DNA of 64,000 nucleotides from Acinetobacter haemolyticus CIP 64.3 = MTCC 9819 (GTDB taxonomy: Bacteria > Pseudomonadota > Gammaproteobacteria > Pseudomonadales > Moraxellaceae). The notes under the pieces are model-generated. The model saw nothing but the letters and a program-made list of their open reading frames with translations, ran no database searches and had not been told where the DNA came from. Of the stretch, positions 27,488 through 35,747 are shown piece after piece. How positions within the stretch are numbered: position 1 is the first letter of the stretch; each line of letters begins with the position of its first letter. The stretch is taken from assembly GCF_000369065.1 (NCBI RefSeq), contig NZ_KB849812.1, forward strand, positions 192,804 through 256,803, read 5' to 3'. The position numbers were made by a program, and so were the translations under genes.

Positions 27488-29596
27488 ATGCCAGGCGAAG
27501 AGGTCAGCCAAGCCAAGCAACAGCTAAAAGTAATTATTGATGCCTATCTGAAAGATAGTGACGTCCAGCGTGTGCTTGCTGCCTGTGATTTTGCCGACTT
27601 AGCGCATAGCGGTATTACCCGTAAAAGTGGTGAGCCATATGTCTTACACCCGATTGCTGTCAGTTGCATATTGGCCCATATGCGTCTCGATGCAGATACG
27701 CTCATGGCAGCACTATTACATGATGTCATCGAAGATACTGATTTTAGCAAAGATGAAATTGGCGAAAAATTCGGACTGGTCGTTGCCGAGCTAGTCGATG
27801 GCGTAACCAAACTCAGCCATTCCAGCGATAAGGAATACAATAAAGCGGCCTCCTTCCGGAAAATTCTGCAAGCGACTTTACAAGACCCACGTGTCATTAT
27901 TATTAAACTTGCCGATCGTTATCATAATATGACCACTCTAGGCGCACTTCGTCCAGACAAACGTGCACGAATCGCCCAAGAAACGCTAGATATTTTTGTA
28001 CCAATGGCGCGTCTGGTTGGTATGAATGAAATGGCAGACAACTTAGAACATCTATGTTACCAAAATCTCGATTTGGATATGTTCAATGATGTACAAGCTG
28101 CTCTTTTAGAAACCAAGCCAAAACGTTGTGAATATCAGGCCATTTGGGAGCAGAAACTATCAGACCTCTTAGAAAATCACAAAATTAAAGGTCGAATTAA
28201 AAAGAAAAATAATAATATCGAGTTGTTACGTCATTTTGTAAAAAATGAAATTGATTTAAATGAACTTAGCCACAGTCATGCCTTCGAGATTATTCTGCAA
28301 AGCATCGCGGACTGTGATCGTCTTGTGACCGCATTAAAAGATAATTTCCAAGTCTTACAATATAAAGACTACATTCGTCGCCCGTTGCCAGGTGGCAATC
28401 AATCATTAATGATCAAATTAAAAGGGGAAAAAACCACCCTTTCTCTCACCATTCAAACTGAGCTTATGCGTAAAGCCGCTCGTTTTGGTGTTGTATTAGG
28501 GGAGAATGCGCCTCAAGCATGTCGATCTGCCATCCAAGCATCCATGCAAAACCTGAATACTTTGATCGATAGTGACTGTGCGAAAACTACTTTTAGCGAT
28601 TTATTGGATTATTTACACCAAGAAAAAATTTGGGTGTATACCCCACACGGGCAATTGCATGAACTTCCTCAAGGCGCAACTGTTGTTGATTTTGCTTACT
28701 CAGCCAGTTTATTTCTAGGTAACCATGCTGTGGGCGCCAAAGTTGATGGAGAAATTCGTCCTCTCTCAACGCCATTGAATAGCGGTCAAGTAGTAGAAAT
28801 CATTACAGATGTACTCGCCACACCTAATCCAGACTGGCTCAGCTTTATCAATACGCAAAAAGCACGACGTGCTTTGCAAAATATACTTAGAGAACAGGAT
28901 ATTGATGAGCAACGTCTAGTGGGACAACAAGCATTAAATCGCGCTTTAAAATTGTTTCATCGTTCGACCAATGATCTCTCTCCTCAGGACTGGATTAATG
29001 TCTTAGAGTGGCGACATCTCACTGACAAAGACACTTTATTTGAACAGATTGCTGTTGGAGACTTATTACCTCAATTGGTTGCAAACCATCTCTTTGCTCA
29101 AGATCATCAACCTCATCCACAAGACAGTTCCGATCGTTTGATTGTTGGTACTGAAGGGGTTGATGTTAAATATGCACATTGCTGTAATCCTGTTTTGGGT
29201 GACCCAATTCAAGGACATTTATCTCGTCGCGGATTAATCGTCCACCGCGCACGTTGCCGCAACCTCTTGCATGAGCAACATTTACATCCAGAAAACATCA
29301 TGCCTTTACATTGGCAATCTGAAGAAATCGAAGATGTTCGCTTTAGCGCCTATCTTTGTATTCACATGGCAATGAATGATGAGCAAATCTCTGACTTGAT
29401 TTATCAATGTCGTAAGGCCAAAACAGGGGTTGAAATGGTGCATTCACAAGAGCAAAAGACCTATGTGAATATCGTGGTCAATAATCGAAAACAATTAGCC
29501 CAAATTATTCGAGATTTGCGTATGCATCTTGGCTTCCCTCGAATTGAGCGTTTAAATATGCCTGTAGCACAGCCAGAAATGGCAAAAATAGGTTAA
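27488..29596 (+). CDS. spoT: SpoT-type (p)ppGpp hydrolase with degenerate synthetase domain
   Basis: A 702-residue RelA/SpoT-family protein. The N-terminal HD hydrolase domain is intact (HDVIED at residues 78-83, then IIKLADRYHNMTTLGALRPD), so it should degrade (p)ppGpp. The synthetase-equivalent region (about 220-340) lacks the usual motifs: the expected NGYQSLH block reads GGNQSLM, and the VEVQIRT-like strand reads LSLTIQT. TGS (WVYTPHGQLHELPQGATVVD), a zinc-finger-like CC/C region (YAHCCNP and HRARC) and a C-terminal ACT domain follow. A monofunctional hydrolase SpoT is reported for Acinetobacter. The ATG at 27488 has AAAGGTG upstream; a GTG at 27479 is an alternative. Confidence 0.95.
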   Translation: MPGEEVSQAKQQLKVIIDAYLKDSDVQRVLAACDFADLAHSGITRKSGEPYVLHPIAVSCILAHMRLDADTLMAALLHDVIEDTDFSKDEIGEKFGLVVAELVDGVTKLSHSSDKEYNKAASFRKILQATLQDPRVIIIKLADRYHNMTTLGALRPDKRARIAQETLDIFVPMARLVGMNEMADNLEHLCYQNLDLDMFNDVQAALLETKPKRCEYQAIWEQKLSDLLENHKIKGRIKKKNNNIELLRHFVKNEIDLNELSHSHAFEIILQSIADCDRLVTALKDNFQVLQYKDYIRRPLPGGNQSLMIKLKGEKTTLSLTIQTELMRKAARFGVVLGENAPQACRSAIQASMQNLNTLIDSDCAKTTFSDLLDYLHQEKIWVYTPHGQLHELPQGATVVDFAYSASLFLGNHAVGAKVDGEIRPLSTPLNSGQVVEIITDVLATPNPDWLSFINTQKARRALQNILREQDIDEQRLVGQQALNRALKLFHRSTNDLSPQDWINVLEWRHLTDKDTLFEQIAVGDLLPQLVANHLFAQDHQPHPQDSSDRLIVGTEGVDVKYAHCCNPVLGDPIQGHLSRRGLIVHRARCRNLLHEQHLHPENIMPLHWQSEEIEDVRFSAYLCIHMAMNDEQISDLIYQCRKAKTGVEMVHSQEQKTYVNIVVNNRKQLAQIIRDLRMHLGFPRIERLNMPVAQPEMAKIG

Positions 29597-29696
29597 AACC
29601 AATCGCAACGACTACTCAGTATTCAATTGCTCCCATGCTAGATTTTTGTGTTAAAGTCGCTGTGCTTAAGATAGAAAAATGACATAGGAGAGCTTA

Positions 29697-30077
29697 ATGT
29701 CACGTCAAGTTATTCATACTGAACACGCGCCTGCAGCGATTGGAACATATTCTCAAGCAATTCTTGTTGGTAATACGCTCTATCTTTCAGGTCAAATCGG
29801 CTTAGACCCATATAGTATGGAACTTGTAGACGGTATAGAAGCTCAAATTCGCCGCGTTTTTGATAACCTTAAAGCAGTATGTACCGCAGCGGGTGGCAGC
29901 TTAGCTGATATCGCTAAATTGAACATCTTCCTCACAGATTTATCGCACTTTCAACTCGTCAATCAGATCATGGGTGAATACTTTGCCCAACCTTATCCAG
30001 CACGCGCTGCACTCGGTGTTGCTAGCCTACCAAAGGGTGCATTGGTTGAAATGGATGGAATTGTGATTATTCCATAA
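29697..30077 (+). CDS. ridA: RidA/YjgF-family enamine/imine deaminase
   Basis: A 126-residue protein of the RidA family, which hydrolyses reactive enamines such as 2-aminoacrylate formed by PLP enzymes and protects them from damage. Visible features: [20 protein letters not shown], the conserved Arg103 in [16 protein letters not shown] and Glu118 in LVEMDGIVI. An AGGAGAG site precedes the ATG. It is found directly after spoT, a common placement. Confidence 0.93.
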   Translation: MSRQVIHTEHAPAAIGTYSQAILVGNTLYLSGQIGLDPYSMELVDGIEAQIRRVFDNLKAVCTAAGGSLADIAKLNIFLTDLSHFQLVNQIMGEYFAQPYPARAALGVASLPKGALVEMDGIVIIP

Positions 30078-30164
30078 TATTTAACTCATACTTTTCAGTC
30101 ACATATATAAATATAAAAATAATCGGTCTTAAATATTTAGTTCTAAATGATGAATCAATCTTGC

Positions 30165-30195
30165 GCGGAAATTCGAGTTTAACTCGAATTTCCGC
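30165..30195. repeat. 31-bp perfect palindrome
   Basis: Arms GCGGAAATTCGAGTT (30165-30179) and its exact complement (30181-30195) around a single T. It lies 87 bases after ridA and 64 bases before the bfd promoter. No T-tract follows directly; the first T-run starts about ten bases later on the plus strand. It could be a weak terminator or a protein-binding site. Confidence 0.6.
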
Positions 30196-30258
30196 TCAGT
30201 TGTCACTTTTTTATCCAAATTCTCAATAACCAAGACAAACCGTTTAGAATGAAATTCA

Positions 30259-30297
30259 TTGACAAACGATAACAATTATCAATAATATCAATTATCG
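30259..30297 (+). promoter_or_regulatory. bfd promoter with overlapping Fur box
   Basis: TTGACA at 30259-30264 and TAATAT at 30283-30288, 18-base spacer, form a strong sigma70 promoter. GATAACAATTATC (30269-30281) and a further AATATCAATTATC run onward as overlapping NATA/TNATC hexamers of the Fur type covering the spacer and -10. Iron-dependent repression of bfd is inferred. Confidence 0.75.
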
Positions 30298-30323
30298 CAT
30301 TTGTATTTGTGGATACAACTCCC

Positions 30324-30518
30324 ATGTATGTTTGTTTATGTCGCGGAATCACCGATCAGGATATTAAAGATGCTGTTGCGAACGGCACCGAAAGCTATCG
30401 TGAAATCCGTGAACAACTCGGCTTAGGCACTTGCTGCGGACGTTGCGCTCCAGAAGCCAAAGCCATTATCAGTGAAGAACTTGCAGAAATTGCTGCACGG
30501 ATTTCTGTGGCTGCATAA
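30324..30518 (+). CDS. bfd: Bacterioferritin-associated ferredoxin Bfd
   Basis: A 64-residue [2Fe-2S] protein that reduces bacterioferritin haem so that stored iron can be released. The four ligands fit the Bfd pattern: Cys4 and Cys6 in MYVCLCRG, Cys38 and Cys41 in TCCGRC. The ATG at 30324 gives the standard N-terminus. A Fur-controlled promoter lies upstream and a terminator downstream. The bacterioferritin gene follows 259 bases later, as in many gamma-proteobacteria. Confidence 0.95.
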   Translation: MYVCLCRGITDQDIKDAVANGTESYREIREQLGLGTCCGRCAPEAKAIISEELAEIAARISVAA

Positions 30519-30551
30519 TTTTGAAGTAAATCCTTAGTGTTTACGACTCCA

Positions 30552-30599
30552 CCGCTTTTTGTAGAACTTTAACCACTCTTCATCCAAGCGGTTTTTTTA
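30552..30599 (+). terminator. Probable terminator after bfd
   Basis: ACCGCTT (30552-30558) pairs with AAGCGGT (30587-30593) across a 28-base loop, followed by a T-run. The long loop makes it weaker than the others in the window. Confidence 0.55.
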
Positions 30600-30777
30600 T
30601 GACAAATCACATCCCTATAAAAATTTAATCCTGCAAACAATAAGGCACGATACTCATTCATCATGATTGTGATTTTCATTTGCCGTTCTATAAATTACTC
30701 GCCAGATTCTTATTTGTTGATTAAGATAATATAAATTGCCGAAAAGGCATTTTGTTGGTGTTTATGGAGCAAGTGCA

Positions 30778-31242
30778 ATGAAAGGCAATCGTGAAGTGAT
30801 TAATCAGCTGAATCAGGTGCTTTATCACCATCTGACTGCAATCAATCAATATTTTTTACATTCTCGTATGTTTAATGATTGGGGTATTGAGCAACTCGGT
30901 AGCGCTGAATACAAAGAATCGATTCGCCAAATGAAACATGCAGACAAAATTATTGAACGTGTTTTATTTCTAGAAGGTCTACCCAACCTACAACATCTCG
31001 GAAAACTATACATCGGACAACATACTGAAGAAGTGTTGAATTGTGATATTCGCAAAGTCAAAGAAAATATCGCAACACTCAAACAAGCCGTTGAATTGTC
31101 TGAAGCTGAACAAGATTACGTGACCCGTGATCTGGTCCAAGAAATTTTAGAGAAAGAAGAAGAATATTGGGATTGGCTCGATACACAGCTCGATCTAATC
31201 GAAAATGTAGGCATTGAAAACTATATTCAAAGCCAAATTTAA
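30778..31242 (+). CDS. bfr: Bacterioferritin lacking most ferroxidase ligands
   Basis: A 154-residue four-helix ferritin that aligns without gaps with E. coli Bfr (MKGNREVINQLNQVL, AINQYFLHSRMF, MKHAD, LFLEGLPNLQHLGKL). Met52, the haem ligand, is kept. Of the six ferroxidase ligands, four are replaced: E18 is His, E51 is Gln, E94 is Val and H130 is Tyr; His54 and Glu127 remain. It is therefore likely a haem-bearing, catalytically poor subunit working with another Bfr encoded elsewhere, as in two-gene bacterioferritin systems of other proteobacteria (inference). GGAG precedes the ATG at 30778. Confidence 0.93.
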   Translation: MKGNREVINQLNQVLYHHLTAINQYFLHSRMFNDWGIEQLGSAEYKESIRQMKHADKIIERVLFLEGLPNLQHLGKLYIGQHTEEVLNCDIRKVKENIATLKQAVELSEAEQDYVTRDLVQEILEKEEEYWDWLDTQLDLIENVGIENYIQSQI

Positions 31243-31248
31243 TGTTTT

Positions 31249-31286
31249 AAAAAGCCCTTTCAGGTTATCACTTGAAAGGGCTTTTT
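31249..31286. terminator. Bidirectional terminator between bfr and pglL
   Basis: 14-bp stem AAAAAGCCCTTTCA (31249-31262) with TGAAAGGGCTTTTT (31273-31286), ten-base loop, A-rich on the left and T-rich on the right. It serves the convergent bfr and oligosaccharyltransferase genes. Confidence 0.9.
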
Positions 31287-31287
31287 A

Positions 31288-32934
31288 TTAACTTGAGCTT
31301 TTAGGCTGACCAACCACTTGCTCAAAAGTAAATTGTTTCCGATATAAACGATTCCACACCGCAATATATTGTTTCGCCTCAGTTTCTTTACCGTTATAAG
31401 CCAATAATTGCGCATATTTCTTAAGATTATACGGTGTTGCACGATTTTTCACGATTTTAGCCAACTGCTGTAACTCAGCATCAGACATTTTGGTATTCGG
31501 TGACAATCCAATCCAATTTAAACGCCATTTAAATTGCGTCAATAAGAAAATTTCGGAACTCCCTAAAATACTAACGGTTGGTTGCTTATTTGCAAACACT
31601 AAACGGCTATTCTCTTGATAAAGCTTATAATCTCGCCAAATGAGAAGCATGACCACAATTGCAATCACCCATACACAACGCACAATATTTTTATGAACTT
31701 CAATTCCTTTTAGATTCGGCGTTTGCGACTGAACTAACCCAAGTAAGAAACCCATAGGCAATAAAAAATAGGCATAGCGCTGAGGAAACTCTAACATAGC
31801 ATGAATCAGGATCGCTGCAACCATGAGCATCGCCACAATCGAAACGGTTTCTTTGCTGTGTAGATTCAACCACAACAGCCATAATCCCACATACCCTATA
31901 ATTAACAACCCGAGTGGAATACCATTCCACACTAATACATCTAAAAGAATATTATGTGAGCTGTTAAACCAAACTTGTACTGTATTGAATTCAAGGCTTT
32001 CCACAACCGCAATACTGGTTTGGTTCCAACCATAGCCCCACCAAGGTTGTTCTGCGATCGCATGTAGGATTTGCATCCACATGCCTAAACGTTCGTGTCC
32101 ACGGCCAGCTCGATCAACAATAGAAGCCGTTTGTGTCACGCTTGAACTTAACTGCTCCGCACTGATCCACTGTGTTAACCACGGTAAGAGATAACTCGAA
32201 AGCAATACAAATACAGCGCACCATAAAACAAGTTTCGGGAAGTTTAATCTTGGGCTATGACGGTATTGCTTATAAATCCAATAAATAAATGTAAAGATCA
32301 ATACAATCCAAGAAGTTCTCGACTGTCCCAAACTGATCGCAAATAAGATCAATAAGCTGGATGGGATCAACAACCATAATGCTGCTTTTTGTTTTTCATA
32401 CAGGTAAAGTGCGCCAAATAGCCCGACAATCAAGAAGGTTGCCATATTATTGGGTTGTCCAAAATTGGCAAAGGGACGAGTTCCTCTTAATTGATTGACA
32501 AAGCTAAAATGAGATTCCAACTTTAACCATTGCAGAATTGCCATCAAACTCGTTAGCACTGCGGTTGCTAGAACAAGATAGCTAAATCCTTGCATCAATT
32601 GTTCACGGCGGTTTGGATGCTGTAGCGATAAATTAAAACCCAACACGATCATTAGCCAAAACGTAAACAAATAGAACGTACTTAATAATGCGATACTTAA
32701 ATCACCAATTAAACCGAAACCCCACTGGATGAGTGGAATCGACATCATCGGCAGCATCCACAGTTGTGCTTTTGGTATTTTTATATTTTGGTTGAATGCT
32801 AAAGTAAAAAGTGAAATTGCAGCTGCAAATCCAGCGAGATCACTGGAAAATGTCACCCATGGATAGGTATGGAATGGCGAGAGCCATGCAAAGCCAAGCA
32901 AAATGCTGGCGAGAATAAAACAGAAAGCTTGCAT
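31288..32934 (-). CDS. pglL: Pilin O-oligosaccharyltransferase (PglL/Wzy_C family)
   Basis: A 548-residue membrane protein with about eleven helices and a large periplasmic loop. The Wzy_C-type core holds RGTRPFANFGQPNNMATF, SLGQSRTSWIV and the conserved histidine block NSSHNILLDVLVWNGI; a soluble C-terminal tail follows. The enzyme moves a lipid-linked glycan onto pilin in the periplasm. Acinetobacter strains commonly have a pilin-dedicated PglL next to the pilin gene, and the position here, downstream of two pilins and tfpZ, supports that role over O-antigen ligase. Terminators bracket it, so it may have its own promoter in the gap upstream. Confidence 0.88.
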   Translation of the reverse strand: MQAFCFILASILLGFAWLSPFHTYPWVTFSSDLAGFAAAISLFTLAFNQNIKIPKAQLWMLPMMSIPLIQWGFGLIGDLSIALLSTFYLFTFWLMIVLGFNLSLQHPNRREQLMQGFSYLVLATAVLTSLMAILQWLKLESHFSFVNQLRGTRPFANFGQPNNMATFLIVGLFGALYLYEKQKAALWLLIPSSLLILFAISLGQSRTSWIVLIFTFIYWIYKQYRHSPRLNFPKLVLWCAVFVLLSSYLLPWLTQWISAEQLSSSVTQTASIVDRAGRGHERLGMWMQILHAIAEQPWWGYGWNQTSIAVVESLEFNTVQVWFNSSHNILLDVLVWNGIPLGLLIIGYVGLWLLWLNLHSKETVSIVAMLMVAAILIHAMLEFPQRYAYFLLPMGFLLGLVQSQTPNLKGIEVHKNIVRCVWVIAIVVMLLIWRDYKLYQENSRLVFANKQPTVSILGSSEIFLLTQFKWRLNWIGLSPNTKMSDAELQQLAKIVKNRATPYNLKKYAQLLAYNGKETEAKQYIAVWNRLYRKQFTFEQVVGQPKSSS

Positions 32935-32946
32935 AGGTTGTAGAAA

Positions 32947-32982
32947 AATAAGGCTTCGCTGTAGTATATAACGAAGCCTTTT
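32947..32982. terminator. Hairpin between the pilin locus and pglL
   Basis: AAGGCTTCG (32950-32958) pairs with CGAAGCCTT (32972-32980); A/T-rich flanks follow on both strands. On the minus strand it ends transcripts coming from the second pilin and the tfpZ remnant. Confidence 0.7.
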
Positions 32983-33089
32983 ATTGATCTCAATTTGGTA
33001 GGAAAAACTACAATTTTATGTGCAAACTGATTGTATTTCCTTGAACTAGTAAGACTATTTGCTAGGTCTATTCAAAAAAATAAATACTT

Positions 33090-33197
33090 TTACTTCCAAG
33101 GTCGCAAATCTACAATCTTTACAACTTCACCTTTTTCTTTATTAATCAATACCGTCATATCGACTGCTGTTGCTTTGAGTTGAACAAATGTATCGGC
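33090..33197 (-). pseudogene. 3' remnant of a second tfpZ gene
   Basis: Thirty-five codons plus stop, in frame, that match the C-terminus of the intact TfpZ protein encoded at 33824-34558: shared VDMTVLINKE, then GEV, then KIVDLRPWK at the very end. An in-frame TAA lies directly upstream of the homologous part and there is no start codon arrangement or ribosome site. It is the tail of a former tfpZ, left behind just downstream of the second pilin gene. This indicates that the locus once had a second pilin-tfpZ pair, or was rearranged by recombination. Confidence 0.85.
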
Positions 33198-33232
33198 TTA
33201 AATAATACTTAGTAGTGCTTAAAAATTGTTTA

Positions 33233-33676
33233 TTAAACGCCTTGGCAAGTCTTTGGCAAAAATTTTTGTTGGATATTAGTTGAAATACAATTCCACTCTA
33301 TACCACCAACTTTTGAGGTCATGGCAATTTGTATCTGTTTATTCTCTAAAAATGGCGATATTCTTATATTATTGAAACTTATTGTAAAAGCACAATCAGC
33401 CCCAGCGTAAGTGCTTATTACAACAGATTTCAAATAACGAGTTTGAATAGTTCCCGCATTATCTAGAGAAAAATCACTCAACGTTGGACAGTTTCCTTTC
33501 TCTATATAAATATTGGCCATCTCCACTTTATAAAACGAAGCTACACTAAACGCTTCTGTTACTTGGGAACGTGCAATATACTCTTGATAAGCAGGCATAG
33601 CTGTCACAGCTAGAATTCCCACTATTGCCACAACAACACTAATCTCAATGAGTGTAAATCCATTTTGTCGCTTCAT
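33233..33676 (-). CDS. Second type IV pilin gene
   Basis: A 147-residue prepilin: leader MKRQNG, cleavage before [20 protein letters not shown], Glu5 present, and a C-terminal disulphide loop between EWNCIST and PKTCQGV. AGGAA precedes the ATG and a sigma54-type promoter lies 32 bases upstream, so it can be expressed on its own. It is clearly different from the first pilin except in the N-terminal helix. It could be an alternative major pilin or a silent/variant cassette. A tfpZ tail follows it. Confidence 0.88.
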   Translation of the reverse strand: MKRQNGFTLIEISVVVAIVGILAVTAMPAYQEYIARSQVTEAFSVASFYKVEMANIYIEKGNCPTLSDFSLDNAGTIQTRYLKSVVISTYAGADCAFTISFNNIRISPFLENKQIQIAMTSKVGGIEWNCISTNIQQKFLPKTCQGV

Positions 33677-33707
33677 GAGAGTTTCCTAAATTATCCCTCT
33701 CTTGAAA

Positions 33708-33724
33708 TTGCATTTTCCATACCA
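33708..33724 (-). promoter_or_regulatory. Sigma54 promoter of the second pilin gene
   Basis: On the minus strand TGGTATGGAAAATGCAA has GG and GC exactly ten bases apart, matching the TGGCACG-N4-TTGCA consensus at most positions. It is about 33 bases before the pilin ATG. Sigma54 with PilSR control is the rule for major pilin genes in related gamma-proteobacteria (inference for this gene). Confidence 0.65.
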
Positions 33725-33823
33725 ACAATTAATTATTATTTAAATTCAAATACATAAAAATTATTAAATTTTTAAAAACTCATATTTTGTACATAAACAA
33801 CAATTTTTGTCATTCATCAGACC

Positions 33824-34558
33824 TTATTTCCAAGGTCTTAAATCTACAATTTTGATTACTTCACCTGTTTCTTTATTAATAAGAACCGTCATATCTACCA
33901 CACCAGTTTTCAGAGGAATAAAGGCAGTGGCTTGTGGATATTGGCTAAGAGTTTTCTGTACAAACTGTGAAGTGTTATATTGGTTTAATAACTCTAAACC
34001 TCGTGCTTCTCGTTGAATTTTAGACCTAACCTTTGATAGCTCAACATAACGTTCAGGACGATGAGAGAGTAAAATTCCATTTAAAACCTCATCAAACATG
34101 TCTTTTTGCTTTTGTTCTGGGTTTTCTGATAATTTAACGGCTGCAAATTGCGGGTTTAGTATAGGAGCATTTTGAAATCGGACTTCAGCTTGTTTAATAT
34201 TTTTATTATAAACCTCATTACTTCGAACAACTTCAAATTGATCAACATTAAAAACTAACCATACAGGACGTCCTTGCTGAATTGTATATACACCGTAGAC
34301 CAGCGCAGTTAACTGAATCAATATAATCACAGTTAAATCCATTTTTAAGGTCTTTTTTCCTTCTTTATAAACTAACCAGCCTAGAATAGGACCAATAATG
34401 ACATCAATCGTAATCAATATTAAAAAAATATGAGTTACACCAACAGCCGTAGCTAATGGAGCTGGATACCAAATAAAAAACACTACCCCCACCACAACTA
34501 AAGCGATCAAGAGTGAAATAAATAGATGGTATAAGAAAAAACTAAGTCGCTTTGACAT
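33824..34558 (-). CDS. tfpZ: TfpX/TfpZ-family type IV pilin accessory protein
   Basis: A 244-residue inner-membrane protein with about three N-terminal helices (residues 8-30, 38-62, 75-93) and a periplasmic domain ending KIVDLRPWK. TfpX/TfpZ proteins are encoded next to pilin genes in Acinetobacter and Pseudomonas and help pilin assembly or stability, each being matched to its pilin. GGGGGA precedes the ATG. A terminator hairpin separates it from the upstream pilin gene, so it is probably made at a lower level. A 35-codon copy of its end lies at 33090-33197. Confidence 0.85.
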   Translation of the reverse strand: MSKRLSFFLYHLFISLLIALVVVGVVFFIWYPAPLATAVGVTHIFLILITIDVIIGPILGWLVYKEGKKTLKMDLTVIILIQLTALVYGVYTIQQGRPVWLVFNVDQFEVVRSNEVYNKNIKQAEVRFQNAPILNPQFAAVKLSENPEQKQKDMFDEVLNGILLSHRPERYVELSKVRSKIQREARGLELLNQYNTSQFVQKTLSQYPQATAFIPLKTGVVDMTVLINKETGEVIKIVDLRPWK

Positions 34559-34596
34559 ATGGTGTCCCCCAATTCAAAAATTTATTCTAGAAAAAT

Positions 34597-34624
34597 AAAA
34601 AAGACTGGCTAACCAGTCTTTTTT
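34597..34624 (-). terminator. Hairpin between major pilin and tfpZ
   Basis: Perfect palindrome AAAAGACTGG-CTAA-CCAGTCTTTT with T-runs on both strands, placed between the pilin stop (34639) and the tfpZ start. It probably ends most pilin mRNA and lets limited readthrough make tfpZ. Confidence 0.85.
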
Positions 34625-34638
34625 ATTTTAAATATTAA

Positions 34639-35166
34639 TTAAATTTTGCAGCTAGCAGGCAAATAACGAGACTCAATATCAGTCGGAGTTGTTGGTGCTG
34701 TAGCCATAGTTAAAGAAGACGGAGCAGTCGCTGTACCACAAACCCAAGTAATATTACCAGCAGCATCAACACCAGGACGTAATGTCAAAATTTGAGCATC
34801 AATTGCTTGGCTTGCTTTTTGTGGTGCCGTTGCACTGTAGGTGATAATGATATTACCAGTTTGAACAGCAATTTGGCTTACATAGTTACCAGTATTATCA
34901 GTGGCTGCCGCACCAACAGTACAGTTTGCTGGAGCTGGTGTTTGACCACAAATAGCCTCAGCATTATCAGCTGCCCAACGTCCTGTTGTTGAATAAAAAT
35001 CCCCAACAGCTGTTTTTAAACCAGATGACAATGAAAGCCCTTCCGATACTTGTGCACGCACCGTATAATCTTGATACGCAGGAATCGCAATCGCCGCCAA
35101 AATACCGATAATCGCGACCACGATCATTAATTCAATAAGAGTAAAACCCTTTTGCATTGTGTTCAT
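34639..35166 (-). CDS. pilA: Major type IV pilin
   Basis: A 175-residue prepilin: leader MNTMQKG, cleavage before [20 protein letters not shown], Glu5 present, then [19 protein letters not shown]. Cysteines at [19 protein letters not shown] and the final PASCKI give the usual pilin disulphides. GGAG lies six bases before the ATG at 35166. It is PilA/ComP-like and the expected glycosylation target of the nearby PglL. Its leader is interrupted by an insertion sequence ending 26 bases before the ATG, so its native sigma54 promoter (36408-36424) is now 1.2 kb away. Confidence 0.92.
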   Translation of the reverse strand: MNTMQKGFTLIELMIVVAIIGILAAIAIPAYQDYTVRAQVSEGLSLSSGLKTAVGDFYSTTGRWAADNAEAICGQTPAPANCTVGAAATDNTGNYVSQIAVQTGNIIITYSATAPQKASQAIDAQILTLRPGVDAAGNITWVCGTATAPSSLTMATAPTTPTDIESRYLPASCKI

Positions 35167-35210
35167 AACATTCTCCAATGTATAAATTTTTTCTCTGTAC
35201 ACGACAAATT

Positions 35211-35747
35211 TCATAGGATCCTTGTCCTATCAGGCTTTTTCTTTCTTAAAATTGCTAGCACTTTCTTAAATTCTTCTTTTTTTCCAAAACCAATCAAACG
35301 TAGAATAGCCATTTGAACATAGTCCAAACCGTAGCGAAATAAACTTACTGAAAGTCGTCCATGCTTCTTTATTTTTATCGCTTTTTTCCGATCATGTTGC
35401 CATTCACCTGTTAAATAGCACCAACAGAAACCGATAGCTAGCACTGCTATCAATTTCTTGACTCGTCTAGGGTCTGTTAAACGAGTATTTTCAAGATTGA
35501 ATCCACGTCCTTTGAGACAACTAAATAACGTTTCGATTTCCCAGCGTAATGCATAATCACGAATAGCAGAAGCATTAAACATAGGAGAAACAACAAGTAA
35601 AAGCTCTCCATCTTCTAATCGTAGCGCACTAATATACAGTTTCACTCGACCAACCCAAATACGTCGTTTACGACATTCAGTTTGACCAACTTGAAGATGA
35701 CGAAATAAATCACTAATTTTATGATTCTTGGCTAAGTGATTGGTCAC
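35211..35747 (-). CDS. IS4-family transposase, C-terminal part (second frame)
   Basis: 178 codons holding the last catalytic motif [17 protein letters not shown] (the Y-2-R-3-E-6-K signature of IS4 transposases) and ending [12 protein letters not shown] at 35747 could start it, but the protein is expected to be made as the second half of a fusion by -1 frameshifting on the run of seven A residues at 35755-35761. It is continuous with the first frame in homology, so it is not a separate enzyme. Confidence 0.9.
   Translation of the reverse strand: MTNHLAKNHKISDLFRHLQVGQTECRKRRIWVGRVKLYISALRLEDGELLLVVSPMFNASAIRDYALRWEIETLFSCLKGRGFNLENTRLTDPRRVKKLIAVLAIGFCWCYLTGEWQHDRKKAIKIKKHGRLSVSLFRYGLDYVQMAILRLIGFGKKEEFKKVLAILRKKKPDRTRIL

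Noticed and set aside
30640-30700. Fur box upstream of bacterioferritin
   Set aside because: Some ATCAT/ATGAT hexamers occur, but the match is much weaker than at bfd and I cannot separate it from AT-rich background.
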